27,533 bases of DNA from an uncultured Muribaculaceae bacterium. GTDB taxonomy: Bacteria; Bacteroidota; Bacteroidia; Bacteroidales; Muribaculaceae. Below the pieces are notes generated by a model. It did no database searches. It was not told the DNA's origin and saw only the letters and a list, made by a program, of their open reading frames with translations. The DNA is taken from NCBI GenBank assembly GCA_910584185.1, contig CAJTYC010000026.1:1-27533 (forward strand), in the 5' to 3' direction. The translations under genes were made by a program, and so were the position numbers. Shown here piece by piece: positions 25,983 to 27,533 of this stretch; the first letter of the stretch is position 1; the number at the start of each line of letters is the position of its first letter.

Positions 25983-26029
25983 AATTGGCTTCGCGACAGA
26001 GAATTTCAAAACCGTCGCGAAGCTAATTC
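25982..26029 (+). terminator. Hairpin after trpB, probable terminator
   Basis: Arms 25982-25997 and 26014-26029 pair over 16 bp with a single G·U wobble, around a 16-nt loop. The tail (TAAATTTTATT) is T-rich but not a clean run. The stem contains TTGGCTTCGCG, also part of the GC-rich repeats at both window ends. Confidence 0.65.
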
Positions 26030-26136
26030 TAAATTTTATTGTCCTCTTACTCTCTTTGTTTCACTGCACACAACGCTTTTACACTTTCATCAATAAACAA
26101 ATTGTTATTATATACCACTTTTTAATATTATAATGC

Positions 26137-26186
26137 AATAAACAATGTTTATTTTGAATTAATTTGCAATTTCAAAAACTATTTTG
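26137..26186 (+). promoter_or_regulatory. Predicted promoter and flanking palindrome of the LRR gene
   Basis: TTTG (26153-26156), a 22-nt spacer and CTATTTTG (26179-26186) give a fair -33/-7 match; the -7 keeps TTTG but is shifted by one base from TAnnTTTG. An inverted repeat AATAAACA/TGTTTATT (26137-26144 and 26146-26153) touches the -33 box and could be an operator. The implied leader is about 54 nt. Confidence 0.4.
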
Positions 26187-26243
26187 TACATTCGCGCTTA
26201 ACATCTACCTATAAACAAAACAAATTAATAATGCAGTAAAAAT

Positions 26244-27474
26244 ATGAAAAAATACTTACTTTTGCTCTTGGCATGTGTAATGCCGCTGCAACTCTATTCA
26301 AATATATGTGGCTTTAAGCTTGACGGTATATATTATACAATAGAAGGTGATGAAGCCATAGTATCGCCCGGTCCCTTTGCTTTGATTGCAAAAACTGGTG
26401 ATTATGGTTACGAGGAATATTCCCGAGACTATGTCGGGGATATTGTAATACCTAAACAAATAGTCTATAATGACATAGAATATAGAGTTACAGAAATTGG
26501 GGAAATGGCATTTTTGGATGTGCCGGGATTTGACATCTGTCACTATCCCGTCATCAATTGTCACTATCGGTGATGAGGCGTTCTACGATTGCATCAGCCT
26601 ACGGTCAATTACTATTCCCGAGTCAGTTACATCAATAGGGAACAGAATTATCTACGGATGCAATGGTTTGGAATCAATCTTTGGGCCATACGCATCAGAA
26701 GATCACAGATTGTTGGTGATGGATGGTGAGGTAAAGGGAATTGCAGATCATGGGCTTTCTACTTGCATTGTCCCTGATAACGTAACTCATATAGGATTCT
26801 CTGCATTTGCCTATTGTAGTTTTTCATCAATAATACTTCCTGAATCTGTTACAGAAATTGAAGGAGGTGCCTTCTCTCATTGTCTAAATTTGGAATCCAT
26901 TATAATCCCGAATTCAATTACAAAAATTGAAGATTATACATTTTCCAATTGCAGAAAACTAAAAGACGTCGTTCTTTCTGCAACATTGACTGAAATTGGA
27001 GGAGGATGCTTTGAACAATGTGAAAACCTGCAATCTATAGACATACCTAATTCCGTTAAAAAAATAGGATTCCACGCTTTCGATGATTGCAATTCGCTTA
27101 AAACAGTCATTATACCCGAATCAGTGACTTCAATAGGCTCCAATGCCTTTTCCAAATGCGAGGCTCTCAAATCCATTATTGTGAGGGTGGAGAATCCAAA
27201 TGACATTTATATGGACATAGATGTGTTCAAAGGCAGCAATACCGACTATTGTGTACTCCAAGTGCCGGCGGGAAGTGTGGACTTATATCGCAATGCCCCT
27301 CAATGGAGAGATTTCAAAAGTATCGTCAAAATTCCTGACGCAGCCCTTAACTCCTTGGAGAATTATGACGACTGCGATGCGACCATCTATGATTTGAACG
27401 GAATGACAGTCACGATGCCCCAAGATGGTAAGATATATATAGTTAACGGTAAAAAAATTTATTATAGAAACTAA
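26244..27474 (+). pseudogene. BspA-like leucine-rich-repeat surface protein, frameshifted
   Basis: Two overlapping frames form one gene. Frame A (from 26244) encodes a signal peptide (MKKYLLLLLACVMPLQLYS), the BspA entry region (FKLDGIYYTI; YVGDIVIPKQ) and the first repeat up to TEIGEMAF, then loses the repeat and stops at 26573. Frame B continues with CRDLTSVTIPSS and about eight further repeats of the SxxAFxxCxxLxxIxIPxSVTxIG type, ending in a short tail (YDLNGMTVTMPQDGKIYIVN) like a T9SS sorting end. Removing one T from the run of five at 26511-26515 restores AFWMCRDLTSVTIP in exact register. It is therefore a single-base insertion: a recent mutation, a phase-variable tract or a read error. 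Base composition is clearly more AT-rich than the neighbours. The intact protein would bind host or bacterial ligands at the surface. Confidence 0.85.
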
Positions 27475-27505
27475 CAGGACATTATAATTAAACGATAGAT
27501 TGAAC

Positions 27506-27533
27506 CATCGCGAAGCCACCGGGAGAGAGGAGC
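27506..27533. repeat. GC-rich dispersed repeat, partial copy 3
   Basis: CATCGCG-AAGC-CACCGGGAGAGAGGAG resembles CATCGCG-CACTGGGG-AGGAGGAG of copies 1 and 2, with an extra AAGC. It also shares GTGGCTTCGCG (read on the minus strand) with the left arm of copy 1. It is cut by the window end, so the match cannot be extended. Confidence 0.5.

Noticed and set aside
1..27533. CRISPR array, tRNA, rRNA or prophage
   Set aside because: No regularly spaced direct repeats, no cloverleaf-like sequences and no phage or integrase genes were seen anywhere in the window.

Overview
The window looks like chromosomal DNA from a gut-type Bacteroidales, most likely Muribaculaceae (family-level placement is inference). 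Reasons: a complete FimA/Mfa1-type (type V) pilus operon; promoters of the Bacteroidetes form TTTG-N19-22-TAnnTTTG; large secreted proteins built from choice-of-anchor-J-like, Fn3-like and carboxypeptidase-regulatory-like modules that end in type IX secretion (T9SS)-like C-terminal domains; a BspA-type leucine-rich-repeat protein; and a stand-alone TrpB2. I see no rRNA, tRNA, CRISPR, transposase, integrase or phage gene.

Layout. Positions 1-77 hold a GC-rich hairpin repeat. On the minus strand, 10858 down to 191 is one tight six-gene pilus operon (gaps 13-46 nt): DUF3575 outer-membrane barrel, DUF3868/OmpA-like/TPR protein, Mfa1-like major pilin, FimB/Mfa2-like anchor, then two very large lipoproteins (1080 and 807 aa) that look like accessory or tip adhesins. 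A divergent 359-nt spacer leads to a plus-strand Na+/Ca2+ exchanger (11218-12234), which converges on a small lipoprotein (12312-12908, minus) across a perfect 18-bp stem terminator. After a 518-nt spacer with a second, inverted copy of the window-start repeat, three large secreted multi-domain proteins follow on the plus strand (13427-16843, 16964-20167, 20269-23889). Next come a strong terminator, a 466-bp imperfect palindrome (23996-24461), TrpB2 (24584-25942), a heptamer tandem repeat with a hairpin, and a BspA-like LRR gene (26244-27474) broken by one extra T. The window ends in a partial third copy of the GC-rich repeat.

How the parts work together. The pilus operon has its expected parts: envelope accessory proteins, polymerising pilin, anchor and tip. 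The [S/T]RA motif expected at an Arg-type processing site is visible in the pilin and in both large accessory proteins but not in the anchor, which matches a model in which only the anchor stays lipidated. Both large accessory proteins carry modules that look glycan- or ligand-binding. The three secreted proteins share a T9SS-like C-terminal pattern and are probably cell-surface products.

Most worth a second look: the 466-bp palindrome; the inverted repeat pair bracketing the 13-kb pilus block; the putative carbohydrate-binding ends of the tip proteins; a predicted leaderless promoter at 20269; an unnamed module present three times in the 16964 gene; and the single-base frameshift in the LRR gene. 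All domain names come from reading the sequence, without profile searches.
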